Below, piece by piece: positions 1-12,389 of a stretch of 64,000 bases of DNA; positions within the stretch are counted from its first letter, which is position 1; each line of letters opens with the position of its first letter. This DNA comes from an uncultured Pseudohongiella sp. Lineage in GTDB: Bacteria; Pseudomonadota; Gammaproteobacteria; Pseudomonadales; Pseudohongiellaceae. The stretch lies in assembly GCA_951812965.1 (NCBI GenBank), contig OX638341.1, positions 186,001 to 250,000 of the forward strand, given 5' to 3'. The position numbers and the translations under genes are program-made. The notes beneath the pieces are model-generated. The model saw only the letters and a list, made by a program, of their open reading frames with translations, did no database searches and was not told the origin of the DNA.

Positions 1-292
1 CGTTGTATTGCCGCCCGCCGGATACGCATCCCGCTCCCCAGACGATGGGACTGGTCTCGTTGGTAATCACATCGAGCACGCCCGGCAGCGCCAGGGCGGC
101 GGAAACATCGATGGAGAGGATGCGCGCATGAGGGTGCGGGCTGCGCAGCACTCGCGCATAGACCATGCCGGGCAGTTTGAAGTCCCTGGTGTATTGCGCC
201 GCGCCGGTGACGCGTTCTACCGCGTCGATGCGTGGCGTGTCGTTGCCGATGGTCTGCAACGGTTCGAGGCCGATTCGGGTTGGCTGTGTCAT
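1..292 (-). CDS. Molybdenum hydroxylase large subunit (xanthine dehydrogenase/aldehyde oxidase type), N-terminus only
   Basis: Only the first 97 codons are in the window; the frame is open to base 1. The start ATG (292-290) overlaps the TGA of the iron-sulfur subunit as ATGA, so the two are translationally coupled. The protein begins MTQPTRIGLEPLQTIGNDTP and contains RIDAVERVTG followed by LPGMVYARVLRSPHPHARI. That is the usual N-terminal segment of molybdopterin-binding subunits of xanthine dehydrogenase, aldehyde oxidase and isoquinoline oxidoreductase types. Family knowledge: this subunit carries the Mo-cofactor and hydroxylates the substrate, passing electrons to the 2Fe-2S partner. The substrate cannot be told from the fragment. 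It has no signal peptide of its own and would be co-exported with its partner. Confidence 0.85.
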   Translation of the reverse strand, partial: MTQPTRIGLEPLQTIGNDTPRIDAVERVTGAAQYTRDFKLPGMVYARVLRSPHPHARILSIDVSAALALPGVLDVITNETSPIVWGAGCVSGGRQYN

Positions 293-930
293 GCCACACC
301 TCCTTCACCGGCCGCGACCACCGCTTCCACTATGGCGTTGTAATTGGAACAGCGGCACAGATTGCCGACCAGCGCCGCCCGGGCCTCGACCGCGGTCGGA
401 CTCGGATTGGCCTCAAGCAATGCAGTGGCGGACATCAATTGGCCGGGCGTGCAGAATCCGCATTGCGGCGCGTTGTTGTCGACGAAAGACTGCTGCAACG
501 GGGACAGGGTGCCGTTTTGCGCCAGGCCCTCCACGGTGCGAATTTCGGCCCCGTCCGCCCAGGCCGCAAGCTGGCTGCAGGAATACACCGGCGCGCCGTT
601 CATCAATACGGTACAGGCGCCGCATTCGCTGCGGTCGCAACCGATCTTGGTGCCGGTCAGGCCGATGCCGTCGCGCAACATCTCCGCCAGGGTCCAGCGG
701 TCTTCGACTTCGATTTCATGCCGCACGCCATTGACGCTGACCGAAATCGCGGTCCGCGGCGCGGCCGCGTCGGTGGATTGCGCCATGGCAGGCGTAGCAA
801 AGGAAGCAACGGTGGAAGCCGCAACAGTCGCGCCGGTAGTTTCGAGAAACTCGCGGCGCGACGGCGACTCAGGCGCATCAGGCTCGACCGCCTGCCCGTC
901 TGCCGCCGGATCGAACGAATCGGAATTCAT
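289..930 (-). CDS. Tat-exported 2Fe-2S subunit of a molybdenum hydroxylase
   Basis: The 213-residue protein opens with a twin-arginine signal (SRREFLETTG, residues 24-33, then an Ala-rich stretch to about 50), so the enzyme should work in the periplasm. The plant-type 2Fe-2S domain has Cys98, 103, 106 and 118; the C-terminal 2Fe-2S domain has Cys157, 160, 192 and 194, the standard pattern for CoxS/XdhC-type small subunits. The start at 930 was chosen because AGAGGAG lies just upstream; a frame open to 1083 has no such site. It couples by an ATGA overlap to the molybdopterin subunit. Family role: electron transfer from the Mo centre to an external acceptor. No FAD subunit lies between the two, which fits periplasmic two-subunit enzymes that use cytochromes as acceptor. 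Confidence 0.92.
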   Translation of the reverse strand: MNSDSFDPAADGQAVEPDAPESPSRREFLETTGATVAASTVASFATPAMAQSTDAAAPRTAISVSVNGVRHEIEVEDRWTLAEMLRDGIGLTGTKIGCDRSECGACTVLMNGAPVYSCSQLAAWADGAEIRTVEGLAQNGTLSPLQQSFVDNNAPQCGFCTPGQLMSATALLEANPSPTAVEARAALVGNLCRCSNYNAIVEAVVAAGEGGVA

Positions 931-1042
931 AAGTCTGCTCCTCTGATTCGGGAACATCATGCGGGGAATGCTGAATATATGCGGAAGTTCGGGCGCTGTG
1001 CAAGATTGGTGGAACTGCGATGTCGAGCGCTTGACGAACAAT

Positions 1043-1158
1043 AGTCTGAAAATTCGACATTTTTCGGGTTGTATATTCGACAAATAGCGGGTTGAATTCT
1101 CGCCAAATCACCGGTTATATTTTCGACAAATCATCGGTTTATTGGCTGACGAACAGTC
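1043..1158. repeat. Imperfect 23-24 bp tandem repeats upstream of the AAA-ATPase gene
   Basis: Units at 1043-1065, 1066-1088, 1089-1112 and 1113-1135 share a core close to TATTTTCGACAAATCA. The next 23 bp (1136-1158) match weakly. The block is AT-rich compared with both flanking genes and sits 55-170 bp before the DUF4143 ATPase. It could be a binding-site array (iteron-like) or the scar of repeated insertion; no function is established. Repeat similarity was judged by eye. Confidence 0.5.
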
Positions 1159-1212
1159 AATCTCGTAGTCTGTCGGCCTGAATCGGTTAATCAACGCAGA
1201 GTTATCTTGACC

Positions 1213-2466
1213 ATGGAGTATCTTCCCTGAATCGTCGACGCGGAACTGTCCTTGCTGCTCGAAGCAACCGGAGCGGCGCCCATTGAAGGCCCGAACGCTT
1301 GCGGGAAGACCGAAACTGCATTGCGCGCGGCGGCAAGCGAGGTGCGACTCGACCGCGACGAGAACACGAAACAGATGGTCGATTTGGATGCCGGAATGGT
1401 GCTGGCCGGCGAGACGCCACGCTTGATCGACGAATGGCAACTTGCACCGAGGATCTGGAATCATGTGCGGCATGAAGTCGACAGGAGGCGCGCTCCGGGC
1501 CAGTTCATTCTCACAGATTCCGCCAAACCCGCAGACGACCATACCAGACACTCTGGAGCGGGCCGCTTTTCCCGGCTGAGGATCCGGCCCTGCGCTCTGA
1601 GTGAGTCGGGGCAGTCATCGAGCCGGATTTCACTTGCCAAGCTGCTGCGGAGCGAGCCTCAAAGCGCTGTGCGACAGGAAATGACGATTTCCTCGCTCGC
1701 CGAAATCGTCTGCGCCGGTGGCTGGCCCGCAAACGTCGGCAAGCCCCTGGCCGCGGCAATTCGCGCCAATCGCGGCTATGTCAGGGAAATCTGCCACGTC
1801 GACATCTCGCAAGGGAGCGGCAAATCACATGATCCGACCAGGGTGGAGCGATTGCTGCGGTCACTGGCGAGAAATGTGGCAACTCCTGTGGCCACAAGCA
1901 GACTGGCTGCCGATGTCGGCGGAGCGAACGGTCAGAAGTTGAATCCGGAAACAGCCGCGGAGTATCTCAAGGCGCTCACCCGGCTGATGGTTGTGGAAAA
2001 CCAGCCGGCCTGGTCTCCGAATCTGCGCTCACGCACCCGGCTTCGCGCGGCAGCGGTACGTCACTTCGTGGACCCTTCCCTTGCCACGGCAGCCCTGGGC
2101 ATCGCGCCGGATCGCCTGCTGGCCGATCTTGAGTACTTCGGTTTCCTGTTCGAGTCGCTGGTAATCCGCGACCTGCGGATTTATGCACAAGCCGCGGATG
2201 CATGGGTTTACCACTACCGGGAAAAAGACGGGCTTGAGGTCGACGCCATCGTCGAAACGGCGGACGGGCGCTGGGCTGCATTCGAGATCAAAATGGGGAA
2301 ACGCGGGATAGAAGAAGGACAAAGAAACTTGCTCCGGCTCGCGGACCGACTGGCCGGAACCGACCACGGCGAACCCGCCGCTCTCGCGGTAATCGTTCCC
2401 AACGGTTACGGGCACTTTCGGCCCGGCGAAGTGGGTATTGTCCCGCTCAACGCGCTGGGTCCGTGA
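1213..2466 (+). pseudogene. DUF4143 AAA-ATPase gene with premature TGA at codon 6
   Basis: From ATG 1213 the frame reads MEYLP, then TGA (1228-1230), then IVDAELSLLLEATGAAPIEG. Intact relatives begin close to MEYLPRIVD, so the TGA is most simply a CGA-to-TGA change of the expected Arg. Downstream the frame is open for more than 400 codons: Walker A (NACGKTETA), a Walker B-like region (LIDEWQ), RHSGAGRFSRLRIRP, and a C-terminal DUF4143 part with a nuclease-like DGLEVDAIVE...AAFEIK. A shortened protein could still start at TTG 1252, but it would lose the conserved first beta-strand and has no clear ribosome site. Family proteins are often scattered, horizontally moved ATPases of unknown role. 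I favour a recently inactivated gene. Confidence 0.7.
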
Positions 2467-2591
2467 GCAAAACACGATAGCGAGATGGGCCTCGCCCGCT
2501 TTCGCGGCCATCCGCGACCGCATTGTCCGGCGAGTTTGATGTGCTAGACTCGCGGCTGTCATCAAGCATGCCAATGAAACAAGGAAGACTT

Positions 2592-2780
2592 ATGGCAAAG
2601 CCACCCAAAAGCATGGGCGAGAACACTCCGGTTACGCCTTCTATCCACCTGCTCAAACGAAAGATCGGTCCCTCACCCGCTCCAAGAATGCTAACCGAGT
2701 ACGAAAACGAATTATTGAGGCGAAGCGCTCACGAGATTTCGGCGGTTACAATCAAGATCCTGAGACAAAAGGATGAGTGA
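2592..2780 (+). CDS. Small hypothetical protein overlapping the start of cas3
   Basis: A 62-residue basic protein (MAKPPKSMGENTPVT...) with a good ribosome site, AAGGAAG, six bases before ATG 2592. Its end overlaps the first 8 bases of cas3, so it is the first cistron of the cas operon. It has Pro/Lys/Arg-rich N-terminal and amphipathic C-terminal halves (about residues 33-60), no signal peptide and no recognised domain. I cannot name it. Candidates are a small accessory or regulatory factor of the CRISPR system, or a translational-coupling leader for cas3. The overlap and strong ribosome site are seen directly; the role is inference. Confidence 0.5.
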   Translation: MAKPPKSMGENTPVTPSIHLLKRKIGPSPAPRMLTEYENELLRRSAHEISAVTIKILRQKDE

Positions 2781-5194
2781 GAATTACCTTGATCTTTTTC
2801 GCACTGCCTTTGCGCAGGGCGAGCGAACGCCTTACCCATATCAGGAGCGGTTAGCCAGCAATTCCGCTTGGCCCGAACTATTGGATATTCCCACTGGCAT
2901 GGGAAAAACGGCGGCTGTCACCATGGCTTGGCTCTTCAAGCGCGGTTGGCGCGAGGGCGGGCGAAACGCTGGCATTGATGAATCCACTCCCCGACGGTTG
3001 GTTTGGTGTCTACCGATGCGGGTATTGGTAGAACAGACTCAGAATAACATTCGCGATTGGCTACAAAACCTGAACATTCTGGGAGACGCTGGCGAGGGCA
3101 AGGTTTCGGTTCATCTTCTGATGGGTGGCGAGTCAGACCTGAAGACTTGGGCTGAGCACCCGGAAGAGGACATGGTTCTGATTGGCACGCAGGACATGTT
3201 GCTTTCTCGCGCCTTGATGCGCGGGTACGGCATGAGCCGTTTTCAATGGCCGATTCACTTCGCGCTGCTGCATAACGACTGCCTGTGGGCGTTCGATGAA
3301 GTGCAACTCATGGGCGCGGGCTTGGCGACCTCGGCTCAGTTAGAGGCCTTCCGCCGCGAGTTCCAGCTCGCGAAATCCAGCCGTTCCATTTGGCTCTCAG
3401 CCACACTTAGACGTGACTGGTTATGCACGGTTGATCTAGCCGAACAAATACCTGATTTCAATGCGTTGGGATTGACTGACGCTGACCGTAAGCAAGCCGC
3501 CGAACGGCTTGACGCGCGAAAAGCCCTGCGCGGCCCCGTCTTGTCCCTCACCCCGGAAGCCACGAAAAAAGACGGATTGAAAGCCTACATTGATAAACTA
3601 AGCCAAATCATATTGGAAAAGCACAATCCAGATAATCAAACGCTGGTCATACTCAACCGGGTAGACCACGCCCAGCAGCTATTTCAACGAATCCAACAAG
3701 CACGGACAGAGCATGATGATTTGCTCATTCACGCGCGTTTTCGCCCAACCGAGCGCCGCCGGCAAAATAAGAAGCTGAGCGCATCCGCCACAGATCGCAT
3801 TGTTGTCGCCACACAGGCCGTTGAAGCCGGGGTCGATATATCTTCAAAGACCTTGTTCACCGAATTGGCGCCGTGGTCGTCGCTGGTGCAACGATTCGGA
3901 CGCTGCAACCGTTACGGAGAACACAAGCCAGATGAGCCCGCACAAGCGTTCTGGATTGACATTGAAGACTACGCAGACACTTTGCCTTATGAGAGCGAAG
4001 GGCTTCAACATGCGCGAAGTAAGCTGGTAGAACTGGATGATGTTGGCCCCGGAAGCCTGCCGCCAACAGACGAAGAGCGCCCGCTGTCAGCCGTATTGCG
4101 GCGCAAGGATCTACTGGATTTGTTCAACACCGACCCGGACCTGTCCGGTTTTGATGTGGATGTGTCCGACTACATCAGGGACAAGGGCACACCCGGCTTG
4201 CAAGTGTTCTGGCGGGATTTTGAAAAAGATCCAAACAAACCGGAAGCGCAGCCGGCGCCGCATCGCGACGAACTTTGTCCTGTCAGTCTGGGACAGACAC
4301 GGAACATTAACAAGCGTAAGAGCGGAGCCTGGTACTGGAACAGTCTGGCCCGGCAGTGGGAATCCTTAAGCAGTGCGCCCCGTCCTGGTACGACCCTACT
4401 ATTGGCTGCCACAGACGGTGGCTATGACGAGACACTGGGATTCATCAACGACGAGAAAAAATCGGCTTCAATCGTTAAACACGAGCAAGACGATCAACAC
4501 CAAAGCTTCGGAGATGACGGACGATCTAGCACCGAAACTCCCGTGTTACTCGCGAATCACCTCGGTAATGTCGCTGGCGTGGCCAAGTCACTCTGCGACT
4601 TGGTAAGAGAGAACGCCAACACCCATGAAGTCGTCCGTGCAGCGCGTTGGCATGATGTCGGCAAGGCGCATGAAGTGTTTCAGGAATCCATGCACCGCTG
4701 CCCGGACACGCTCGAAGGAATCCTCGCCAAGTCAAATTGCCCTGGCCGAATGAGACATTCCCGGCCCTATTTCCGCCATGAACTGGCGTCTGCGCTGGCT
4801 TGGCTGGCGCAATATGACGACCCGAACAACCCGGACAGCAAAATTGATCTGGTCGCTTATTTGGTAGCTGCTCACCACGGCAAGGTGCGAATGAGCCTGC
4901 GAGCGATGCCGAACGAAAAACAACCCGACCAAAACAATGAGCGTTTCGCGCGCGGCATTTGGGAAGGTGACCGGCTTCAGGCGCTCTCATTTGATGGAGA
5001 ACAAAGCAGTGAAGTTGAATTGAAACTTGCCTTGATGGAAGTGGGCGAGGGAGAGCAGGGCCGCTCCTGGGCTGCCCGAACCCTTGCACTTTTGGAAGAA
5101 CACGGGCCGTTCCGTCTTGCATGGTTGGAAACTCTGGTGCGCCTTGCCGATTGGCGCGCGTCGGCAGAGGAGCAAAAACAAGGAGGCATGGGCC

Positions 5195-5202
<8 letters not shown>
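2773..5202 (+). CDS. cas3: Cas3 helicase-nuclease, type I-G (I-U) CRISPR
   Basis: The 809-residue protein has the helicase first and the HD nuclease last, the domain order usual in type I-G. Walker A is TGMGKT (residues 41-46), the DEAH-type box is DEVQ (175-178), and helicase motif VI sits near QRFGRCNRYG. The HD module shows WHDVGKAH near residue 626 and AAHHG near 700. Family role: recruited after Cascade binds target DNA, it nicks and degrades the non-target strand in the cytoplasm. It starts inside the preceding small gene and ends 8 bp inside csx17, so translation of the operon is tightly coupled. Both catalytic sites look intact. Confidence 0.95.
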
Positions 5203-8381
<3,179 letters not shown>

Positions 8382-8386
8382 TTGCC

Positions 8387-9889
8387 ATGATCGCTCTTGA
8401 ATTTCGTTTTCTGGCCGGGCGTTATCACGGCAACCCTTGGGGGCGGCACGTCAACGAGGGCGATGTGGATTGGCCGCCGGAACCATGGCGTTTGTTGCGC
8501 GCACTGATTGCGACCTGGCACCACAAGGTCAAGATAACAGGTAAACACGACGAAGCCACTTTGGGCGCTCTGATCGAGACGCTTGCCGAGGTAACGCCCG
8601 TGTTTCATTTACCCGCCGCCAGCCATAGCCATACCCGACATTACATGCCTGGGAAAGCTAAAACTTCGCTGGTGCATGATGCCTTTGCCGCAGTACTTCC
8701 TGACGCTCCTTTGTATATAGGTTGGCCGGAAACTGATTTGCCGCATGACCAAGCGCTACTGCTCGATGACTTGCTGGGTGTGATGGGTTTTTTCGGTCGG
8801 GCGGAATCCTGGGTTGAGGCCCGCCGGGTTGAAGATCTGCCGGAACCCAATTGCAAGCCCGGTGACGACCCGATTGACCGAGCGACAGGCGAACTACATG
8901 GCGAGGTGGTCAGCGTTCATGCTCCTGTTACCGCCAGCAAATACGCCCAACGACGCGCGGAGTTCTCTGTTGACAAGAAGCAAGCAAGAAAGTTGGCAAA
9001 GACGCTACCGGACGGGCTACTTGCAGCCTTGTCTCTGGATACGGCAGACCTGCAAAAGCAGGGTTGGAGTGCGCCACCAGCCGCGCAACAAGTAAATTAC
9101 ATCCGCCCACTGGATGCTTTGAGGCCTAAAAGGAAACCTGCGGTTCTTTCTCAATCGCCACCAAGGATTACCACCGCCCGCTTCCTGCTGCTCGGCAAGC
9201 CGCTGCCGCGGGTAGAAGACAGTCTGCGCATTGGCGAACTGATGCGCCTGAATGTGATGAGTGCTTTCGGCAAGGATGATGCGGGCAAGCACCGAGCGCC
9301 TCCGCTGTTTTCCGGCCACGATTTGCCCGAAGACAACCTTCATCAGCACGCATTCTACTTGCCGTTTGACAGCAATGGGAATGGCCGAATGGACAGGATA
9401 GTGCTACATGTACCTGCCGGTTTTGGCGAGGAAGCTCGACGTATCATTGGGGAATTGTCACGGCGCAAGAGAAAGTTGTGGGATCCCAACGGTTCCGAAT
9501 GGCGATTATTGTTGGAAGGAATGGGCAGCCATGAGGTTTGCGGTGAACTGACTGCAGCCAGCCGGCACTGGGTTTCGATAACGCCTTACCTGCACCCGTG
9601 GCACATCAAAAAGAATCTCAATGTCGCCGATCAGATCAGGCGCGAGTGTGAGAAACGGGGTCTCCCTGAAATCACCAACTTGAAGTCCGTGCAAACCATC
9701 AATGTAGGGAGCCGGAATCGTCGCCCGATTGACTTTCGTCGATTCCGATCGTCCAAGCGCAACCAGAGCCAGCCGGACCGCCAAGGGAGCTTTTGGGAAA
9801 TTACCTTTGCTGCTCCTGTCAGTGGACCGTTGGCGCTTGGGTTTGCTTGCCATTTCGGTTTGGGGTTGTTCCGACCAGATCGCCACTGA
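8387..9889 (+). CDS. csb2: Csb2 (GSU0054 family, Cas5-Cas6 fusion)
   Basis: 500 residues starting MIALEFRFLAGRYHGNPWGR, followed by WPPEPWRLLRALIATWH, the signature N-terminus of Csb2. The C-terminal GPLALGFACHFGLGLFRP is the glycine-rich RAMP loop expected of the Cas6-like half. Family role: the N-terminal Cas5-like half caps the crRNA 5' handle, and the C-terminal Cas6-like half cleaves pre-crRNA in the repeat stem. The array repeats contain a 7-bp stem, fitting that activity. It begins 5 bp after csb1 and is followed by a 182-bp gap before cas4/1, so adaptation genes may have their own promoter. Confidence 0.92.
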   Translation: MIALEFRFLAGRYHGNPWGRHVNEGDVDWPPEPWRLLRALIATWHHKVKITGKHDEATLGALIETLAEVTPVFHLPAASHSHTRHYMPGKAKTSLVHDAFAAVLPDAPLYIGWPETDLPHDQALLLDDLLGVMGFFGRAESWVEARRVEDLPEPNCKPGDDPIDRATGELHGEVVSVHAPVTASKYAQRRAEFSVDKKQARKLAKTLPDGLLAALSLDTADLQKQGWSAPPAAQQVNYIRPLDALRPKRKPAVLSQSPPRITTARFLLLGKPLPRVEDSLRIGELMRLNVMSAFGKDDAGKHRAPPLFSGHDLPEDNLHQHAFYLPFDSNGNGRMDRIVLHVPAGFGEEARRIIGELSRRKRKLWDPNGSEWRLLLEGMGSHEVCGELTAASRHWVSITPYLHPWHIKKNLNVADQIRRECEKRGLPEITNLKSVQTINVGSRNRRPIDFRRFRSSKRNQSQPDRQGSFWEITFAAPVSGPLALGFACHFGLGLFRPDRH

Positions 9890-9927
9890 GTTGGGGGCTA
9901 TTTGGCCCGGCATCGCATCGACACAGG

Positions 9928-10053
9928 TCAATTGTAAGGATCTATAGCTTCAATCAGTATCTGACCGTCAGACTTGTCTGCAACCATATAGTCACCCTCG
10001 CTTTCAATTACGAAAAGAACTTGGCCGATACAGCTTAGTAGTGCCTCTGCATA
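9928..10053 (-). pseudogene. Orphan coding-like fragment between csb2 and cas4/1
   Basis: On the minus strand, between an in-frame TAG and TGA 9930-9928, 41 codons read YAEALLSCIGQVLFVIESEG then DYMVADKSDGQILIEAIDPY. The composition and alternating hydrophobic pattern look like genuine protein, but there is no start codon at the front (a Met lies mid-frame) and no ribosome site. It is probably a relic of a small gene displaced in the gap between the interference and adaptation operons. Function unknown; a chance frame cannot be excluded. Confidence 0.3.
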
Positions 10054-10071
10054 CTATGGAGATGTTCGTCC

Positions 10072-11844
10072 GTGTCCACCGAAACAATCCGCCCCATCCC
10101 GGAGCACCTGATCAGCGAACCCGACGAACCCGACAACCCCCCGCTGCAACTCTCCCTCCCACTCGACGTCAGCAAACATCCCGAAAGTCCGCTCATCCCG
10201 GCGCGCATTCTGAACGAATTCGTCTACTGCCCGCGGCTGGCTTATCTTGAATGGGTGCAGAAAGAATGGGCGGATTCGTCCGATACGGTCGAAGGGCGTC
10301 ACGTTCACCGCCGGGTGGACAAGAAGTCCGAGCCTCTGCCGGACCCTGAAGCTGACACGGAACCCGAGGATCTGAAACCCGCCCGTTCCGTCGAACTTTC
10401 CTCCGCCAAGCTCGACCTGGTCGCGAAAATCGATCTGGTCGAACCCACCTCCGGCGGCGAGGTCGTACCGGTGGAATACAAGCGCGGAAAACGGCCTCAC
10501 GTGAAGCAGAAAGCCTACGACCCGGAACGCGTGCAACTGTGCGCCCAGGGCCTGTTACTGGAGGAGCATGGCTATCGCTGTTCCGAAGGCATCCTGTATT
10601 TCGCCGGCTCGAAAGAACGAGTTCGCGTGGACTTCGACGAATCCTTGCGCCTGTTGACGGAACAATCGATAGGCGCTTTGCGCTCGGTAGTAGAGAGCGG
10701 GCAGATTCCTCCTCCACTGCAAAACAATCCCAAGTGCAATCGATGCTCGCTGGTGGGAATCTGCATGCCGGACGAGGTTAACCTCTTGCGGGCAGCCGGC
10801 AACGATGTGCGCCCTATCGCCGTGCGGCGCACTCACGCATTGCCGGTCTACGTCCAGGCCAATCGGGCGAAAGTGGCCAAGCAAGGCAACCGGCTGGCGA
10901 TCTCGCTGGATGACCAGGAACCGGTCCACGCGCGGCTTGCGGAAGTCTCCCAGTTGGTCCTTATGGGCAATGTGTATGTCACCACGCCAACTTTGCACGA
11001 ATTGATGCGGCGCGAGATTCCCGTCACCTGGCAATCTTACGGGGGCTGGTTTCTGGGCCATTCCATGGGTGCCGGACATTCGAACGTCGAACTCAGAACG
11101 GCGCAATACCGGGCCTCTTTCGACGAATCCGCCTGCCTGCGGCTGGCAAAAGGTTGGGTTCAGGCGAAAATCAGGAACAGCCGCGTGCTGCTGCGGAGAA
11201 ACTGGGCTGACAAGGACGCGGCGGCGCCCGTGCTGCATGCTATGAAGCTGCTTTCGAACGAGGTCGGTTCGGCCAAGGGAATCGAATCCTTGCTCGGGCT
11301 TGAGGGCGCGGCGGCCGCGCACTACTTCCAGGCTTTCTCCAACATGTTGAAGACGTCCGGCGATTCGGAATTGCGTTTCAGCATGGAAGGCCGCAACCGG
11401 CGGCCGCCGACCGATCCGGTCAACGCCTTGCTCTCTTTCGGCTACGCCATGCTGACCCGCTCGTTCGTGGTCGCTCTTTCCGCGGTCGGTTTCGATCCGT
11501 TTCGCGGATTTTTCCACCAGCCGCGTTACGGCAGGCCGGCATTGGCGCTGGACATGATGGAGCCGTTCCGGTCGCTGATCGTCGATTCATGCGTCATCAC
11601 CGCGATCAACAACGGCGAAATCGAAAAGTCGGACTTCATCGAAACCCCGATCGGAGTGAACCTGACGGACAAGGGGCGCAAGCGATTCATCGCGATATTC
11701 GAGCGGCGTCTGGACCAGGAAGTTACCCATCCCCTATTCGGGTACACGGTTGAGTACCGACGCCTGTTCGAGATGCAGGCCAGGTTATTGGCGCGGTTCC
11801 TGTTGGGCGAAATACCCGAGTACCCCAATTTCCTCACGCGTTGA
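10072..11844 (+). CDS. cas4/cas1: Cas4-Cas1 fusion protein
   Basis: 590 residues in two parts. Residues 1-240 form a Cas4 (PD-(D/E)XK) domain: Cys53 in VYCPRLAYLEW, His78, Asp121, EYK at 135-137, and the closing Cys222, Cys225 and Cys231 of the 4Fe-4S cluster. Residues 250-590 form Cas1, with the metal-binding Glu in LGLEGAAAA and His/Asp in HQPRYGRPALALDM. Start is GTG 10072, with GGAG about ten bases upstream. Family role: Cas1-Cas2 integrates new spacers, and fused Cas4 selects PAM-bearing prespacers and sets their orientation. The fusion is characteristic of type I-G. All key residues are present, so acquisition is probably functional. Confidence 0.95.
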   Translation: MSTETIRPIPEHLISEPDEPDNPPLQLSLPLDVSKHPESPLIPARILNEFVYCPRLAYLEWVQKEWADSSDTVEGRHVHRRVDKKSEPLPDPEADTEPEDLKPARSVELSSAKLDLVAKIDLVEPTSGGEVVPVEYKRGKRPHVKQKAYDPERVQLCAQGLLLEEHGYRCSEGILYFAGSKERVRVDFDESLRLLTEQSIGALRSVVESGQIPPPLQNNPKCNRCSLVGICMPDEVNLLRAAGNDVRPIAVRRTHALPVYVQANRAKVAKQGNRLAISLDDQEPVHARLAEVSQLVLMGNVYVTTPTLHELMRREIPVTWQSYGGWFLGHSMGAGHSNVELRTAQYRASFDESACLRLAKGWVQAKIRNSRVLLRRNWADKDAAAPVLHAMKLLSNEVGSAKGIESLLGLEGAAAAHYFQAFSNMLKTSGDSELRFSMEGRNRRPPTDPVNALLSFGYAMLTRSFVVALSAVGFDPFRGFFHQPRYGRPALALDMMEPFRSLIVDSCVITAINNGEIEKSDFIETPIGVNLTDKGRKRFIAIFERRLDQEVTHPLFGYTVEYRRLFEMQARLLARFLLGEIPEYPNFLTR

Positions 11845-11888
11845 CCACCGCTCCCATTGAAACCCGGTCCAGACGAGAGGCATCGGAA

Positions 11889-12188
11889 TTGAAAGATTAC
11901 GAAAAAATCTATTTCGTCGTTTACGACATCGCCAATAGCAAGCGCTGGCGGAAGATTTACAAAATGATGCAGGGATACGGCGAGTGGGTTCAGTTGTCGG
12001 TGTTTCAGTGTCAGTTATCGTCCACGCGTTACGCGCAGTTGCTCGCCGACTGCGACGAATTGATTCATCATGGCCAAGACCATATAGTGATCATCGATGT
12101 CGGTACTGCGGAATGGCTTGAGCCTCGAATCGTGTCGCTGGGGAAGAGTAAAGTGTCCCCGGTCCAGCGGGAAGTTGTCATCGTTTGA
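11889..12188 (+). CDS. cas2: Cas2 spacer-acquisition subunit
   Basis: 99 residues from TTG 11889: KDYEKIYFVVYDIANSKRWR is the ferredoxin-like fold start with the conserved YDI aspartate strand, and the end ...SLGKSKVSPVQREVVIV is typical. TTG 11889 is preferred because GAGAGG lies about eight bases upstream and the length matches the family. A TTG at 11841 overlapping the cas1 stop would add a 16-residue extension. Family role: homodimer bridging two Cas1 dimers in the integration complex. It is the last cas gene; the array begins 202 bp downstream on the same strand. Confidence 0.9.
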   Translation: MKDYEKIYFVVYDIANSKRWRKIYKMMQGYGEWVQLSVFQCQLSSTRYAQLLADCDELIHHGQDHIVIIDVGTAEWLEPRIVSLGKSKVSPVQREVVIV

Positions 12189-12389
12189 ACTGCCGCTTGC
12201 TGACGAGAGGCTCAGTGGCGTAAGAATCCCCAGGAACCGCTCGCTTTGCAAAATGTTCCGTAAAAATATGGAGTTACATTGGTGGCCGGCCGCGATTTGG
12301 CGCAAAGGTCGGCCATTTGGCGTTCATCGTCCGAGGTTCTCGCAAACACCCGTGAGAGCCATTGGCGTAGCTTGCGTTGCGAGCGCGCC
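12189..12389 (+). promoter_or_regulatory. CRISPR leader between cas2 and the first repeat
   Basis: 201 bp without a convincing gene. The cas2-proximal end of the array has perfect repeats and the far end has degenerate ones, so this side is the leader, where new spacers enter and where the pre-crRNA promoter should lie. A short AT-rich stretch around 12247-12275 is the likeliest promoter area, but no confident -35/-10 pair can be named. Confidence 0.5.
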
